64,000 nt of DNA from Citrobacter amalonaticus (lineage in GTDB: Bacteria > Pseudomonadota > Gammaproteobacteria > Enterobacterales > Enterobacteriaceae), in the NCBI RefSeq assembly GCF_001559075.2, contig NZ_CP014015.2, positions 3,658,001 to 3,722,000 on the forward strand, written 5' to 3'. A program made the position numbers and the translations under genes. The notes under the pieces were generated by a model, which searched no databases, was not told the DNA's origin, and was given only the letters and a program-made list of their open reading frames with translations. This document shows positions 54,190 to 63,430 of the stretch, piece after piece (position 1 is the stretch's first letter; every line of letters begins with the position of its first letter).

Positions 54190-55512
54190 ATGAGTGAATT
54201 TTCCCAGACAGTCCCCGAACTGGTTGCCTGGGCCAGAAAAAATGACTTCTCTATCTCGCTGCCGGTAGACCGACTCTCGTTTCTGCTGGCGGTGGCCACG
54301 CTGAACGGCGAGCGCCTGGACGGTGAGATGAGCGAAGGCGAACTGGTGGATGCGTTCCGCCATGTAAGTGATGCGTTTGAGCAAACCAGCGAAACCATTG
54401 GCGTGCGCGCGAACAATGCGATCAACGATATGGTGCGTCAACGTCTGCTGAACCGCTTTACCAGTGAGCAGGCAGAAGGGAACGCGATTTATCGTTTGAC
54501 GCCGCTCGGCATTGGCATTACCGATTACTATATTCGCCAACGTGAATTTTCCACACTGCGTCTGTCAATGCAGTTGTCGATCGTGGCGGGTGAGCTCAAG
54601 CGCGCGGCGGATGCCGCCGATGAGGGCGGCGATGAGTTCCACTGGCATCGCAACGTTTATGCGCCGCTCAAGTATTCGGTCGCTGAGATTTTCGACAGTA
54701 TCGATCTGACTCAGCGCATCATGGATGAACAGCAGCAGCAGGTGAAAGATGATATCGCGCAACTGCTGAATAAAGACTGGCGCGCGGCGATTTCGAGCTG
54801 TGAACTGCTACTGTCAGAAACGTCAGGTACCCTGCGCGAACTGCAGGATACGCTGGAAGCGGCAGGCGATAAATTGCAGGCCAATCTGCTGCGTATCCAG
54901 GATGCAACGCTGGCCCATGACGATCTGCATTTTGTTGATCGCCTGGTGTTTGACCTGCAAAGCAAGCTCGATCGTATTATCAGTTGGGGTCAGCAGTCGA
55001 TCGACCTGTGGATTGGCTATGACCGCCATGTCCACAAATTTATCCGTACCGCCATCGATATGGATAAAAACCGCGTCTTTGCCCAGCGCTTACGTCAGTC
55101 GGTACAGACCTACTTTGACGAGCCGTGGGCGCTGACCTATGCCAACGCCGATCGTCTGTTGGATATGCGTGACGAAGAGATGGCGCTGCGTGATGAAGAG
55201 GTCACCGGGGAACTTCCGCCAGATTTAGAGTACGAAGAGTTTAACGAGATCCGCGAACAGCTGGCGGCGATTATCGAAGGCCAACTGGCTATCTATAAAT
55301 CGAAAGAGACGCCGCTAGATCTCGGTCTGGTAGTGCGCGAGTATCTTGCGCAATACCCGCGTGCGCGTCATTTTGACGTCGCGCGCATTGTTATCGATCA
55401 GGCGGTACGCCTTGGCGTAGCGCAAGCAGACTTCACCGGACTGCCAGCCAAATGGCAGCCGATTAATGATTACGGAGCCAAGGTACAGGCGCATGTCATT
55501 GACAAATATTGA
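54190..55512 (+). CDS. mukF: MukF, kleisin of the MukBEF condensin
   Basis: 440 residues, the E. coli length. An N-terminal winged-helix dimer domain, a helical middle, and a C-terminal winged helix that caps the MukB head. It bridges MukB heads and binds MukE. It starts 3 bases after the cmoM stop and overlaps mukE by 20 bases. Confidence 0.97.
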   Translation: MSEFSQTVPELVAWARKNDFSISLPVDRLSFLLAVATLNGERLDGEMSEGELVDAFRHVSDAFEQTSETIGVRANNAINDMVRQRLLNRFTSEQAEGNAIYRLTPLGIGITDYYIRQREFSTLRLSMQLSIVAGELKRAADAADEGGDEFHWHRNVYAPLKYSVAEIFDSIDLTQRIMDEQQQQVKDDIAQLLNKDWRAAISSCELLLSETSGTLRELQDTLEAAGDKLQANLLRIQDATLAHDDLHFVDRLVFDLQSKLDRIISWGQQSIDLWIGYDRHVHKFIRTAIDMDKNRVFAQRLRQSVQTYFDEPWALTYANADRLLDMRDEEMALRDEEVTGELPPDLEYEEFNEIREQLAAIIEGQLAIYKSKETPLDLGLVVREYLAQYPRARHFDVARIVIDQAVRLGVAQADFTGLPAKWQPINDYGAKVQAHVIDKY

Positions 55513-56197
55513 ACAAGTGATGCCGGTTAAGCTGGCGCAGGCGCTGGCGAATCCGTTATTTCCGGCGCTGGACAGCGCATTACGTTCAGGCCGCCACATT
55601 GGCCTGGATGAACTGGATAATCATGCCTTTCTGATGGACTTTCAGGACTATCTGGAAGAGTTTTACAGCCGCTATAACGTGGAACTGATCCGCGCGCCGG
55701 AAGGATTCTTCTACCTGCGTCCGCGTTCAACGACCATTATCCCGCGTTCCGTGTTGTCTGAACTGGACATGATGGTCGGTAAAATTCTCTGCTACCTCTA
55801 TCTCAGTCCGGAGCGGCTGGCGAACGAGGGGATTTTCACTCAGCAGGAATTGTACGACGAGCTGCTGACGCTGGCTGACGAAGCCAAACTGTTGAAGCTG
55901 GTGAATAACCGCTCAACCGGCTCCGACGTCGACCGCCAGAAGTTACAGGAAAAAATGCGCTCGTCGTTAAACCGTCTTCGCCGTTTAGGTATGGTGTGGT
56001 TTATGGGACACGACAGCAGCAAATTCCGCATTACGGAATCGGTGTTCCGCTTTGGCGCGGATGTGCGCAGTGGCGATGATCCGCGGGAAGCGCAGCGTCG
56101 TCTGATCCGCGATGGCGAAGCGATGCCGGTCGAAAACCACCTGCAGCTCAATGATGAGACCGAAGAGAATCAGCCGGACAGTGGAGAAGAAGAATAA
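55493..56197 (+). CDS. mukE: MukE, condensin subunit
   Basis: 234 residues, two winged-helix domains (about 10-120 and 120-210) and an acidic tail (NDETEENQPDSGEEE). It binds MukF and regulates the MukB ATPase. The frame is open nine codons earlier; the ATG at 55493 gives the family length. Overlap with mukF (20 bases) and with mukB (TAATG) indicates coupled translation in a fixed ratio. Confidence 0.97.
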   Translation: MSLTNIEQVMPVKLAQALANPLFPALDSALRSGRHIGLDELDNHAFLMDFQDYLEEFYSRYNVELIRAPEGFFYLRPRSTTIIPRSVLSELDMMVGKILCYLYLSPERLANEGIFTQQELYDELLTLADEAKLLKLVNNRSTGSDVDRQKLQEKMRSSLNRLRRLGMVWFMGHDSSKFRITESVFRFGADVRSGDDPREAQRRLIRDGEAMPVENHLQLNDETEENQPDSGEEE

Positions 56198-59100
56198 TGA
56201 TTGAACGCGGTAAATTTCGCTCACTAACGCTGATTAACTGGAACGGTTTCTTTGCCCGTACCTTTGACCTGGATGAACTGGTTACCACGCTTTCCGGGGG
56301 GAACGGCGCGGGGAAATCCACCACCATGGCGGCGTTCGTCACGGCGCTAATCCCGGATTTAACCCTGCTGCACTTCCGTAACACCACCGAAGCAGGCGCG
56401 ACCAGCGGCTCGCGCGACAAAGGTCTGCACGGTAAGCTGAAAGCGGGCGTCTGTTATTCGATGCTTGATACGATCAACTCGCGCCATCAGCGCGTGGTGG
56501 TGGGTGTGCGTTTGCAGCAGGTTGCCGGACGCGACCGTAAAGTCGATATCAAACCGTTTGCCATTCAGGGACTGCCGATGTCTGTGCAGCCCACGCAACT
56601 GGTGACGGAGACGCTGAATGAACGTCAGGCGCGCGTCCTGCCGTTGACGGAGCTGAAAGAGAAGCTCGACGAGATGGAAGGCGTGCAGTTTAAGCAGTTC
56701 AACTCGATCACCGATTACCATTCGCTGATGTTCGACCTGGGCCTCATCGCCCGTCGTCTGCGCTCTGCGTCTGACCGTAGTAAATTCTATCGCCTGATTG
56801 AAGCCTCGCTGTACGGCGGGATTTCCAGCGCGATCACCCGTTCTCTGCGCGACTACCTGTTGCCGGAAAACAGCGGGGTGCGTAAGGCGTTCCAGGATAT
56901 GGAAGCCGCGCTGCGGGAAAACCGCCTGACGCTGGAAGCTATTCGCGTGACCCAGTCCGATCGCGATCTGTTTAAACACCTGATCAGCGAAGCCACCAAC
57001 TATGTGGCGGCGGACTATATGCGCCACGCCAATGAGCGCCGGATCCACCTCGATAAAGCGCTGGAATTCCGTCGCGAATTGTACACGTCGCGCAAACAGC
57101 TGGCGGCGGAGCAGTATAAACACGTCGACATGGCGCGTGAGTTGGGCGAGCACAACGGCGCGGAAGGCGATCTCGAAGCCGATTATCAGGCGGCGAGCGA
57201 TCACCTGAACCTGGTGCAAACGGCGTTGCGTCAGCAGGAAAAAATTGAACGTTATGCTGCGGATCTCGACGAGCTGCAGATCCGTCTCGAAGAACAAAAC
57301 GAAGTGGTGGCGGAAGCCGCCGATCGTCAGGAAGAGAACGAAGCCCGCGCTGAAGCTGCCGAGCTGGAAGTGGATGAGCTGAAAAGCCAACTGGCGGATT
57401 ACCAGCAGGCGCTGGACGTTCAGCAGACCCGCGCCATCCAGTACAACCAGGCGATCTCGGCGCTGGAGCGCGCCAGAGCGGTGTGTCATCTGCCGGACCT
57501 GACGGCCGATAGCGCCGCCGAGTGGCTGGAAACCTTCCAGGCGAAAGAGCAGGAAGCCACCGAAAAAATGCTTTCGCTGGAACAGAAAATGAGCGTGGCG
57601 CAAACCGCGCACAGTCAGTTCGAGCAGGCCTATCAGCTGGTGGTGGCGATCAATGGCCCGCTGGCGCGAAATGAGGCCTGGGACGTGGCGCGCGAACTGC
57701 TGCGCGAAGGCGTTGACCAGCGTCACCTGGCGGAACAGGCGCAGTCGCTGCGTATGCGACTGAGCGAACTGGAACAGCGCCTGCGCGAGCAACAAGAAGC
57801 TGAACGTCTGTTGGCGGAATTCTGTAAACGTCAGGGCAAAAATTTCGATATTGACGAACTGGAAGCCCTGCATCAGGAACTGGAAGCGCGTATCGCCTCG
57901 CTGTCTGACAACGTTTCCAGCGCGCATGAACAGCGCATGGCGCTGCGTCAGGAGCAGGAACAGCTACAGTCCCGCATTCAGCATCTCATGCAGCGTGCCC
58001 CCGTCTGGCTGGCGGCGCAAAACAGCCTGAGCCAGCTCAGCGAGCAGTGTGGCGAAGAGTTTACGTCCAGCCAGGAAGTGACCGAATATCTGCAGCAATT
58101 GCTTGAGCGTGAACGTGAAGCGATTGTGGAACGCGATGAAGTTGGCGCCCGCAAGAATGCCGTTGACGAAGAGATCGAACGTTTAAGTCAGCCTGGTGGT
58201 TCGGAAGATCAGCGTCTGAACGCGCTGGCGGAACGCTTTGGCGGCGTGCTGCTGTCAGAAATTTATGACGACGTCAGTCTTGAAGATGCTCCGTACTTCT
58301 CCGCGCTGTATGGTCCGTCGCGTCACGCCATCGTGGTGCCGGATCTGTCGCTGATCTCTGAGCAACTAGAAGGGTTAACGGATTGCCCGGAAGATTTGTA
58401 TCTGATCGAAGGGGATCCGCAGTCGTTTGATGACAGCGTCTTCAGCGTTGACGAACTGGAAAAAGCGGTGGTGGTGAAGATTGCCGATCGCCAGTGGCGC
58501 TACTCGCGATTCCCGTCCGTACCGCTGTTTGGCCGTGCGGCGCGAGAAAACCGTATCGAAACGCTGCATGCCGAGCGTGAAGGATTATCCGAGCGTTTTG
58601 CCACGCTCTCTTTTGACGTTCAGAAAACGCAGCGCCTGCATCAGGCGTTCAGCCGCTTCATTGGCAGCCATCTTTCGGTGGCCTTTGAATCCGATCCGGA
58701 AGCCGAAATTCGCCAGCTCAACAGCCGTCGCGTTGAACTGGAACGTGCGCTGACCGCCCACGAAAACGACAACCAGCAGCAGCGTCTGCAGTACGAGCAG
58801 GCGAAAGAGGGCGTTGCCGCGCTGAACCGCCTGCTGCCGCGTCTGAATTTGCTGGCTGACGACAGTCTGGCGGATCGCGTCGAGGAGATCCGCGAGCGTC
58901 TGGATGAAGCGCAAGAAGCCGCGCGCTTTGTACAGCAGCACGGCAACCAACTGGCGAAACTGGAACCGATGGTTTCGGTGTTGCAGAGCGATCCGGAACA
59001 GTTTGAACAACTGAAAGAAGATTACGCATACTCCCAGCAGACGCAGCGTGATGCGCGTCAGCAGGCGTTTGCGCTGACCGAAGTGGTTCAGCGCCGTGCG

Positions 59101-60657
59101 CACTTCGGCTATTCCGACTCAGCGGAAATGCTCAGCGGCAACAGCGATCTGAACGAAAAACTGCGTGAGCGACTGGAACATGCGGAAGCTGAACGTACCC
59201 GCGCCCGTGAAGCCCTGCGTGGTCATGCGGCGCAACTGAGTCAGTACAATCAGGTTCTGGCTTCGCTGAAAAGCTCTTACGATACCAAGAAAGAGCTGCT
59301 TAACGATTTACAGCGTGAATTGCAGGATATCGGCGTTCGTGCCGATAGCGGGGCGGAAGAGCGTGCGCGCATTCGTCGCGATGAACTGCATTCGCAACTC
59401 AGCAACAACCGTGCGCGGCGTAACCAGCTTGAAAAAGCGCTTACCTTCTGTGAAGCGGAGATGGATAACCTGACCCGCAAACTGCGCAAACTGGAACGCG
59501 ATTACCACGAAATGCGTGAGCAGGTGGTGACCGCGAAAGCCGGCTGGTGTGCAGTGATGCGACTGGTGAAAGACAGCGGCGTCGAGCGTCGCCTGCACCG
59601 CCGTGAGCTGGCCTATCTCTCGGGTGATGAACTGCGTTCTATGTCGGATAAGGCGCTGGGTGCGCTGCGTCTGGCGGTCGCTGATAACGAACATCTGCGT
59701 GATGTCTTGCGTCTGTCGGAAGATCCGAAACGTCCGGAACGTAAGATCCAGTTCTTTGTCGCGGTGTATCAGCATCTGCGCGAACGTATCCGTCAGGATA
59801 TCATTCGTACCGACGATCCAGTGGAAGCCATCGAACAGATGGAAATCGAGCTGGGCCGTCTGACTGAAGAGCTGACCTCCCGCGAACAGAAACTGGCGAT
59901 CAGCTCACGTAGCGTGGCGAATATTATTCGCAAGACCATCCAGCGCGAGCAGAACCGTATCCGTCAGCTCAACCAGGGGCTGCAGAGCGTGTCGTTCGGC
60001 CAGGTTCACAGCGTGCGTCTGAACGTGAATGTGCGTGAAACCCATGCCACGCTGCTGGAAGTGCTGTCTGAACAGCATGAGCAGCACCAGGATCTGTTCA
60101 ACAGCAACCGTCTGACCTTCTCGGAAGCGCTGGCGAAGCTTTATCAACGCCTGAACCCACAAATCGACATGGGACAGCGTACGCCGCAAACCATTGGCGA
60201 GGAGTTGCTGGACTACCGTAACTATCTCGAAATGGAAGTGGAAGTTAACCGTGGTTCTGACGGCTGGCTGCGTGCGGAGTCCGGTGCGCTGTCGACCGGT
60301 GAAGCGATCGGTACCGGGATGTCGATCCTGGTGATGGTGGTTCAAAGCTGGGAAGATGAAGCGCGCCGACTGCGCGGGAAAGATATTTCGCCATGCCGCC
60401 TGCTGTTCCTTGATGAAGCCGCCCGTCTGGATGCGCGCTCCATCGCGACGCTGTTTGAACTCTGTGAGCGTTTGCAGATGCAGCTCATTATCGCGGCGCC
60501 GGAAAACATCAGTCCGGAGAAGGGCACTACCTATAAGCTGGTCCGTAAAGTCTTCCAGAATACGGAACACGTCCATGTGGTCGGGCTACGCGGGTTTGCG
60601 CCGCAGTTGCCGGATCCGCTCCCCGGCGAGGCTGATGCCCCGTCAGAAGCCAGCTAA
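56197..60657 (+). CDS. mukB: MukB, SMC-like chromosome condensin
   Basis: 1486 residues, the E. coli length. Walker A GGNGAGKST lies at 34-42, two long coiled-coil arms flank a hinge (about residues 650-800), and the C-terminal head has signature LSTGEAIGTG and Walker B RLLFLDEAARLD. It organises the chromosome with MukEF and binds topoisomerase IV at the hinge. It shares one base with mukE and ends in a strong terminator. Confidence 0.98.
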   Translation: MIERGKFRSLTLINWNGFFARTFDLDELVTTLSGGNGAGKSTTMAAFVTALIPDLTLLHFRNTTEAGATSGSRDKGLHGKLKAGVCYSMLDTINSRHQRVVVGVRLQQVAGRDRKVDIKPFAIQGLPMSVQPTQLVTETLNERQARVLPLTELKEKLDEMEGVQFKQFNSITDYHSLMFDLGLIARRLRSASDRSKFYRLIEASLYGGISSAITRSLRDYLLPENSGVRKAFQDMEAALRENRLTLEAIRVTQSDRDLFKHLISEATNYVAADYMRHANERRIHLDKALEFRRELYTSRKQLAAEQYKHVDMARELGEHNGAEGDLEADYQAASDHLNLVQTALRQQEKIERYAADLDELQIRLEEQNEVVAEAADRQEENEARAEAAELEVDELKSQLADYQQALDVQQTRAIQYNQAISALERARAVCHLPDLTADSAAEWLETFQAKEQEATEKMLSLEQKMSVAQTAHSQFEQAYQLVVAINGPLARNEAWDVARELLREGVDQRHLAEQAQSLRMRLSELEQRLREQQEAERLLAEFCKRQGKNFDIDELEALHQELEARIASLSDNVSSAHEQRMALRQEQEQLQSRIQHLMQRAPVWLAAQNSLSQLSEQCGEEFTSSQEVTEYLQQLLEREREAIVERDEVGARKNAVDEEIERLSQPGGSEDQRLNALAERFGGVLLSEIYDDVSLEDAPYFSALYGPSRHAIVVPDLSLISEQLEGLTDCPEDLYLIEGDPQSFDDSVFSVDELEKAVVVKIADRQWRYSRFPSVPLFGRAARENRIETLHAEREGLSERFATLSFDVQKTQRLHQAFSRFIGSHLSVAFESDPEAEIRQLNSRRVELERALTAHENDNQQQRLQYEQAKEGVAALNRLLPRLNLLADDSLADRVEEIRERLDEAQEAARFVQQHGNQLAKLEPMVSVLQSDPEQFEQLKEDYAYSQQTQRDARQQAFALTEVVQRRAHFGYSDSAEMLSGNSDLNEKLRERLEHAEAERTRAREALRGHAAQLSQYNQVLASLKSSYDTKKELLNDLQRELQDIGVRADSGAEERARIRRDELHSQLSNNRARRNQLEKALTFCEAEMDNLTRKLRKLERDYHEMREQVVTAKAGWCAVMRLVKDSGVERRLHRRELAYLSGDELRSMSDKALGALRLAVADNEHLRDVLRLSEDPKRPERKIQFFVAVYQHLRERIRQDIIRTDDPVEAIEQMEIELGRLTEELTSREQKLAISSRSVANIIRKTIQREQNRIRQLNQGLQSVSFGQVHSVRLNVNVRETHATLLEVLSEQHEQHQDLFNSNRLTFSEALAKLYQRLNPQIDMGQRTPQTIGEELLDYRNYLEMEVEVNRGSDGWLRAESGALSTGEAIGTGMSILVMVVQSWEDEARRLRGKDISPCRLLFLDEAARLDARSIATLFELCERLQMQLIIAAPENISPEKGTTYKLVRKVFQNTEHVHVVGLRGFAPQLPDPLPGEADAPSEAS

Positions 60658-60663
60658 AACCCT

Positions 60664-60690
60664 AAAGACGGCTGAAAAGCCGTCTTTTTC
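60664..60690 (+). terminator. mukB terminator
   Basis: A ten-base-pair stem AAAGACGGCT/AGCCGTCTTT with a GAAA tetraloop and T run, 6 bases after the stop. Confidence 0.93.
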
Positions 60691-60723
60691 ATTTCTTAAA
60701 CTATGGATTTCAGGTGCATTTTC

Positions 60724-60775
60724 TTTAAACTTCTTTACATTAGGTTAGGCAATCGCATATCAGCCTTTCTATAAT
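60724..60775 (+). promoter_or_regulatory. ldtD promoter with CpxR-like box
   Basis: A perfect -10 TATAAT at 60770-60775, without a good -35 (best TTAGGC). About 50 bases before the likely start, the minus strand reads GTAAA-GAAGT-TTAAA (60738-60724), nine of ten with the CpxR consensus GTAAA-N5-GTAAA. E. coli ldtD is known to rise with Cpx stress, so box and weak -35 fit an activated promoter. Confidence 0.6.
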
Positions 60776-60829
60776 GAAGGAAAGCTCCGGTAGATGTGAG
60801 CATGTCGTAATGTAACCAGAGGGCAAGGG

Positions 60830-62686
60830 ATGTTGCTTAATAAAATTGGTGGTCGTCGGCTCTCGGCAATGAGTTTATGCCTGGCCGTAGCATTCGCTCC
60901 ACTGTCCAGTGTTCAGGCTGATGAGCCTGAAGTGATACCTGGCGACAGCCCTGTCGTTGTCAGTGAGCAGAGTCTCGCGCAGCCGCAGCCGCAGGCGCAA
61001 TCTGGCGCCACGGCTGTGATGGCGGGTTTGCAGCCACTCCCTGAGGGGGCGGCGGAAAAGGCGCGAGCTGAGCTTCAGTCGCAACTTCCTTCAGGCTATA
61101 CGCCTGTCTATATGAATCAGCTTGAACTGCTTTATGCGGCGCGCGATATGAAACCGATGTGGGAAAATCGCGAAGCCGTCAAAGCGTTCCAGCAACAGCT
61201 GGCTGAGGTCGCCATTGCCGGCTTCCAGCCTCAGTTCACCACCTGGGTGGCGTTACTGACCGATCCTGCCGTTAGCGGCATCACACGCGATCTGGTGTTG
61301 TCTGATGCGATGATGGGGTATCTCCATCTGATCGCCAATATTCCGGTCAAAGGTAATCGCTGGCTGTACAGCAGTAAGCCGTATGCGCTGGCGACGCCGC
61401 CGCTGTCGGTCATCAATCAGTGGCAGGTTGCGCTGGATAATGGACAACTTCCGACGTTTATTGCCGGGCTGGCACCTCAGCACCCACAGTATGCGTCAAT
61501 GCACGCATCGTTGTTAACGCTGGTGGGCGATTCACGTCCATGGCCGCAACTGACCGGCAAAGCAACGCTACGCCCGGGTCAGTGGAGCAACGACGTGCCT
61601 GCGTTGCGGGAAATACTGCAGCGCACCGGGATGCTGGAAGGGGGACCGAAAATTGCGCTGCCCGGTGATGATACCTCGTCAGAGGCGGTGGTCAGTCCGT
61701 CTGCCGTTGCGGTTGAAACCCCGGGCGTTGATACAGCAAAACAGACCGCGCCGCGCAGTAAGCCAGCGCCGGCTGTCCGTGCTGCGTATGATAAAGAGCT
61801 GGTTGAAGCGGTAAAACGCTTCCAGACGTGGCAAGGGCTGGGCGCAGATGGCGCCATTGGCCCGGCTACCCGCGACTGGCTGAACGTGACCCCCGCGCAG
61901 CGCGCAGGGGTACTGGCGCTCAATATCCAGCGTCTGCGTTTGCTGCCGTCTGAACTGTCGACGGGAATTATGGTGAATATTCCGGCGTATTCGCTGGTCT
62001 ATTATCAGAACGGTAATCAGGTACTGGCGTCCAGGGTGATTGTCGGTCGTCCCGATCGTAAAACGCCGATGATGAGCAGCGCGCTGAATAACGTGGTGGT
62101 CAATCCACCGTGGAACGTCCCGCCGACGCTGGCGCGTAAGGATATTCTGCCTAAACTGTGGAACGATCCGGGCTACCTTGAACGTCACGGCTATACTGTG
62201 ATGCGGGGCTGGAACAGCAGAGAGGCGATTGATCCGTGGCAGGTTGACTGGTCAACCATCACGCCGTCAAATTTACCGTTCCGTTTCCAGCAGGCGCCGG
62301 GAGCGCGTAACTCGTTGGGCCGCTATAAGTTCAATATGCCAAGTTCCGATGCTATTTATCTGCACGATACGCCGAACCATAATTTGTTCCAGAAGGATAC
62401 CCGGGCGCTCAGTTCTGGCTGCGTGCGTGTGAACAAGGCTTCTGAACTGGCAAACATGCTGTTACAGGATGCGGGCTGGAACGATACGCGAATTTCCGAT
62501 GCGCTGAAGCAAGGCGACACGCGCTACGTGAATATTCGTCAGACTATCCCGGTCAACCTTTACTACCTGACGGCGTTTGTTGGCGCGGACGGACGTACCC
62601 AGTATCGTACAGATATTTACAATTATGATCTGACAGCGCGATCCAGCGCACAAATTGTGGCAAAAGCAGAACAATTAATCAGGTAA
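60830..62686 (+). CDS. ldtD: LdtD (YcbB), L,D-transpeptidase
   Basis: 618 residues (615 in E. coli). A signal/anchor segment (about 10-30), a scaffold domain, a peptidoglycan-binding domain (GLGADGAIGPATRDWLN), and a YkuD catalytic domain with HDTPNHN and SSGCVRV; the catalytic Cys is residue 531. It makes 3-3 crosslinks in peptidoglycan and can give beta-lactam tolerance. It has its own promoter after mukB. mepK follows. Confidence 0.97.
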   Translation: MLLNKIGGRRLSAMSLCLAVAFAPLSSVQADEPEVIPGDSPVVVSEQSLAQPQPQAQSGATAVMAGLQPLPEGAAEKARAELQSQLPSGYTPVYMNQLELLYAARDMKPMWENREAVKAFQQQLAEVAIAGFQPQFTTWVALLTDPAVSGITRDLVLSDAMMGYLHLIANIPVKGNRWLYSSKPYALATPPLSVINQWQVALDNGQLPTFIAGLAPQHPQYASMHASLLTLVGDSRPWPQLTGKATLRPGQWSNDVPALREILQRTGMLEGGPKIALPGDDTSSEAVVSPSAVAVETPGVDTAKQTAPRSKPAPAVRAAYDKELVEAVKRFQTWQGLGADGAIGPATRDWLNVTPAQRAGVLALNIQRLRLLPSELSTGIMVNIPAYSLVYYQNGNQVLASRVIVGRPDRKTPMMSSALNNVVVNPPWNVPPTLARKDILPKLWNDPGYLERHGYTVMRGWNSREAIDPWQVDWSTITPSNLPFRFQQAPGARNSLGRYKFNMPSSDAIYLHDTPNHNLFQKDTRALSSGCVRVNKASELANMLLQDAGWNDTRISDALKQGDTRYVNIRQTIPVNLYYLTAFVGADGRTQYRTDIYNYDLTARSSAQIVAKAEQLIR

Positions 62687-62862
62687 ATGAAGAAGTTCTG
62701 GTTAATCTGTTGTCGTAATAATTGGCAGTGACAGGGGCATCGGCCCAGAAGCCCCGTCATTGCTGGGGTTGGGCCAACTTGACGGCGGCTTTGATGCCAG
62801 TTAAGGTGCCTATCGTGCGCTAAAGCATATAGACGATAACATTGACCTGTAGACCTTAAACC

Positions 62863-63411
62863 ATGGACAAATTTGACGCTAATCGCCGCAAACTGCTGGC
62901 GTTAGGTGGTGCTGCCCTCGGCGCTGCCATCTTGCCTGTGCCTGCGTTTGCCACACTCTCTACCCCGCGTCCGCGTATTTTGACTCTGAGCAACCTCAAC
63001 ACCGGAGAGTCAATTAAAGCGGAATTTTTTGATGGCAGAGCTTATATTCAGGATGAATTAGCCAAACTTAACCATTTTTTCCGTGACTATCGCGCGAATA
63101 AGGTGAAGTCCATCGATCCCGGACTCTTCGATCAGCTTTTCCGCTTGCAAGGGCTGTTGGGAACACGTAAGCCCGTTCAACTGATTTCCGGTTATCGTTC
63201 ACTGGATACCAACAATGAATTGCGTGCGCACAGCCGTGGGGTAGCGAAACAAAGCTATCACACTAAAGGCCAGGCCATGGATTTTCATATTGAAGGCATT
63301 TCGTTAAGTAATATTCGCAAAGCCGCGTTATCTATGCGCGCAGGTGGTGTAGGATACTACCCACGCAGTAACTTTGTGCATATTGACACCGGGCCGGCGC
63401 GGCACTGGTGA
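62863..63411 (+). CDS. mepK: MepK (YcbK), murein endopeptidase for 3-3 crosslinks
   Basis: 182 residues. A Tat-type signal (NRRKLLALGG, residues 7-16) is cut after PAFA. The M15-like zinc motifs are SYHTKGQAMDFHI and FVHIDTG. In E. coli it cuts the 3-3 crosslinks that LdtD forms, so a maker and a cutter of the same bond lie side by side. The 176-base gap after ldtD suggests its own or a shared transcript. Confidence 0.95.
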   Translation: MDKFDANRRKLLALGGAALGAAILPVPAFATLSTPRPRILTLSNLNTGESIKAEFFDGRAYIQDELAKLNHFFRDYRANKVKSIDPGLFDQLFRLQGLLGTRKPVQLISGYRSLDTNNELRAHSRGVAKQSYHTKGQAMDFHIEGISLSNIRKAALSMRAGGVGYYPRSNFVHIDTGPARHW

Positions 63412-63430
63412 TTATCGAAACAGGAGCAGT

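Noticed and set aside
56359..57927. 522-codon frame opposite mukB
   Set aside because: A shadow of mukB coiled-coil codons, with low-complexity His/Gln/Arg/Leu/Phe content and no family match.
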